Shown piece by piece: positions 32,834 to 32,909 of a stretch of 32,909 bases of DNA. The position numbers and the translations under genes were made by a program. Origin of the DNA: an uncultured Bacilli bacterium (lineage in GTDB: Bacteria > Bacillota_I > Bacilli_A > RF39 > UBA660); NCBI GenBank assembly GCA_944332705.1, contig CALVKM010000010.1, positions 1 to 32,909 on the forward strand, read 5' to 3'. Position 1 is the stretch's first letter; every line of letters begins with the position of its first letter. The notes below the pieces were generated by a model, which was given only the letters and a program-made list of their open reading frames with translations, ran no database searches and was not told where the DNA came from.

Positions 32834-32909
32834 AAAAAAAAAAAAAAAAAAAAAAATTAAATTTTTTTTTTAATTTTTTTAAAATTTTATTAAAATTATT
32901 TTAAATTTT
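32834..32909. repeat. Low-complexity A/T tail at window end
   Basis: 23 consecutive A (32834-32856), then 53 bases with only A and T. No gene or site is visible in it. It may be a real AT-rich intergenic tract or an assembly-end artefact. Confidence 0.85.

Noticed and set aside
1-32909. DGR template repeat and reverse transcriptase within the window
   Set aside because: No protein has reverse-transcriptase motifs, and I saw no second copy of the 30925-31017 segment.
1-32909. CRISPR arrays, tRNA/rRNA genes, insertion sequences, riboswitches
   Set aside because: No regularly spaced repeats, cloverleaf-type genes, transposase motifs or long structured leaders were found; gaps between genes are too short for most of these.

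Overview
The window is AT-rich, gene-dense bacterial chromosome with almost no intergenic space. Canonical Shine-Dalgarno sites, sigma-A-type promoters, a CIRCE heat-shock operator, sigK, cotE and two YjcZ-like miniproteins point to a low-GC Bacillota (class Bacilli or a neighbouring lineage) whose ancestry includes endospore formation. The style of its surface proteins suggests an uncultured gut organism; this last point is inference. No tRNA, rRNA, CRISPR array or insertion sequence was seen, and no gap between genes exceeds about 135 bases.

Layout. (1) 1-9326, minus strand: an operon driven from a strong promoter at 9350-9378. It encodes three consecutive, divergent, unusually large sigma-70-family proteins (548, 832 and 714 aa), then polA and the start of mutM, which runs off the left edge. 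(2) 9420-10112, plus strand: an uninterrupted sigK, divergent from the sigma operon. (3) 10136-16831, minus strand: a sortase-anchored surface protein, rpsP-khpA, a membrane-anchored beta-helix protein, spore coat cotE, and a ClpB lacking the N-domain behind a promoter overlapped by CIRCE. (4) 16858-21631, minus strand: an overlapping run of a GT-C membrane protein, mscL, a YgjP-type metalloprotease, a TrmH-family methyltransferase, rimM, trmD and an unknown gene. (5) 21731-23360, plus strand: hit and a CapA-like metallophosphatase. (6) 23392-25892, minus strand: a NatAB-type ABC transporter and two miniproteins behind a near-perfect sigma-K-type promoter. (7) 26027-27061, plus strand: a PrsA-like lipoprotein foldase. 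(8) 27087-30475, minus strand: ackA, a DHH phosphoesterase, recX and a VirB2-like small membrane protein. (9) 30523-32774, minus strand: a small orphan gene and a large surface protein. Near its C-terminus the latter carries a short GC-rich segment with AAY-derived-looking codons, followed by a cluster of small hairpins. This is what a variable region of a diversity-generating retroelement (DGR) looks like; no reverse transcriptase or template repeat lies in the window. The right end is an A/T-only low-complexity tail.

Most notable: the three tandem sigma paralogues, each continuing past a region-4-like helix-turn-helix into a long alpha-helical extension with recurring 'FG-x-[ND]-[LF]' modules and a second region-4-like helix-turn-helix at the end; and the candidate DGR target gene at the right end. 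The sporulation genes (sigK, cotE, the YjcZ-like pair) are scattered through the window, and the sigma-K-type promoter in front of the miniproteins fits a working mother-cell regulon.
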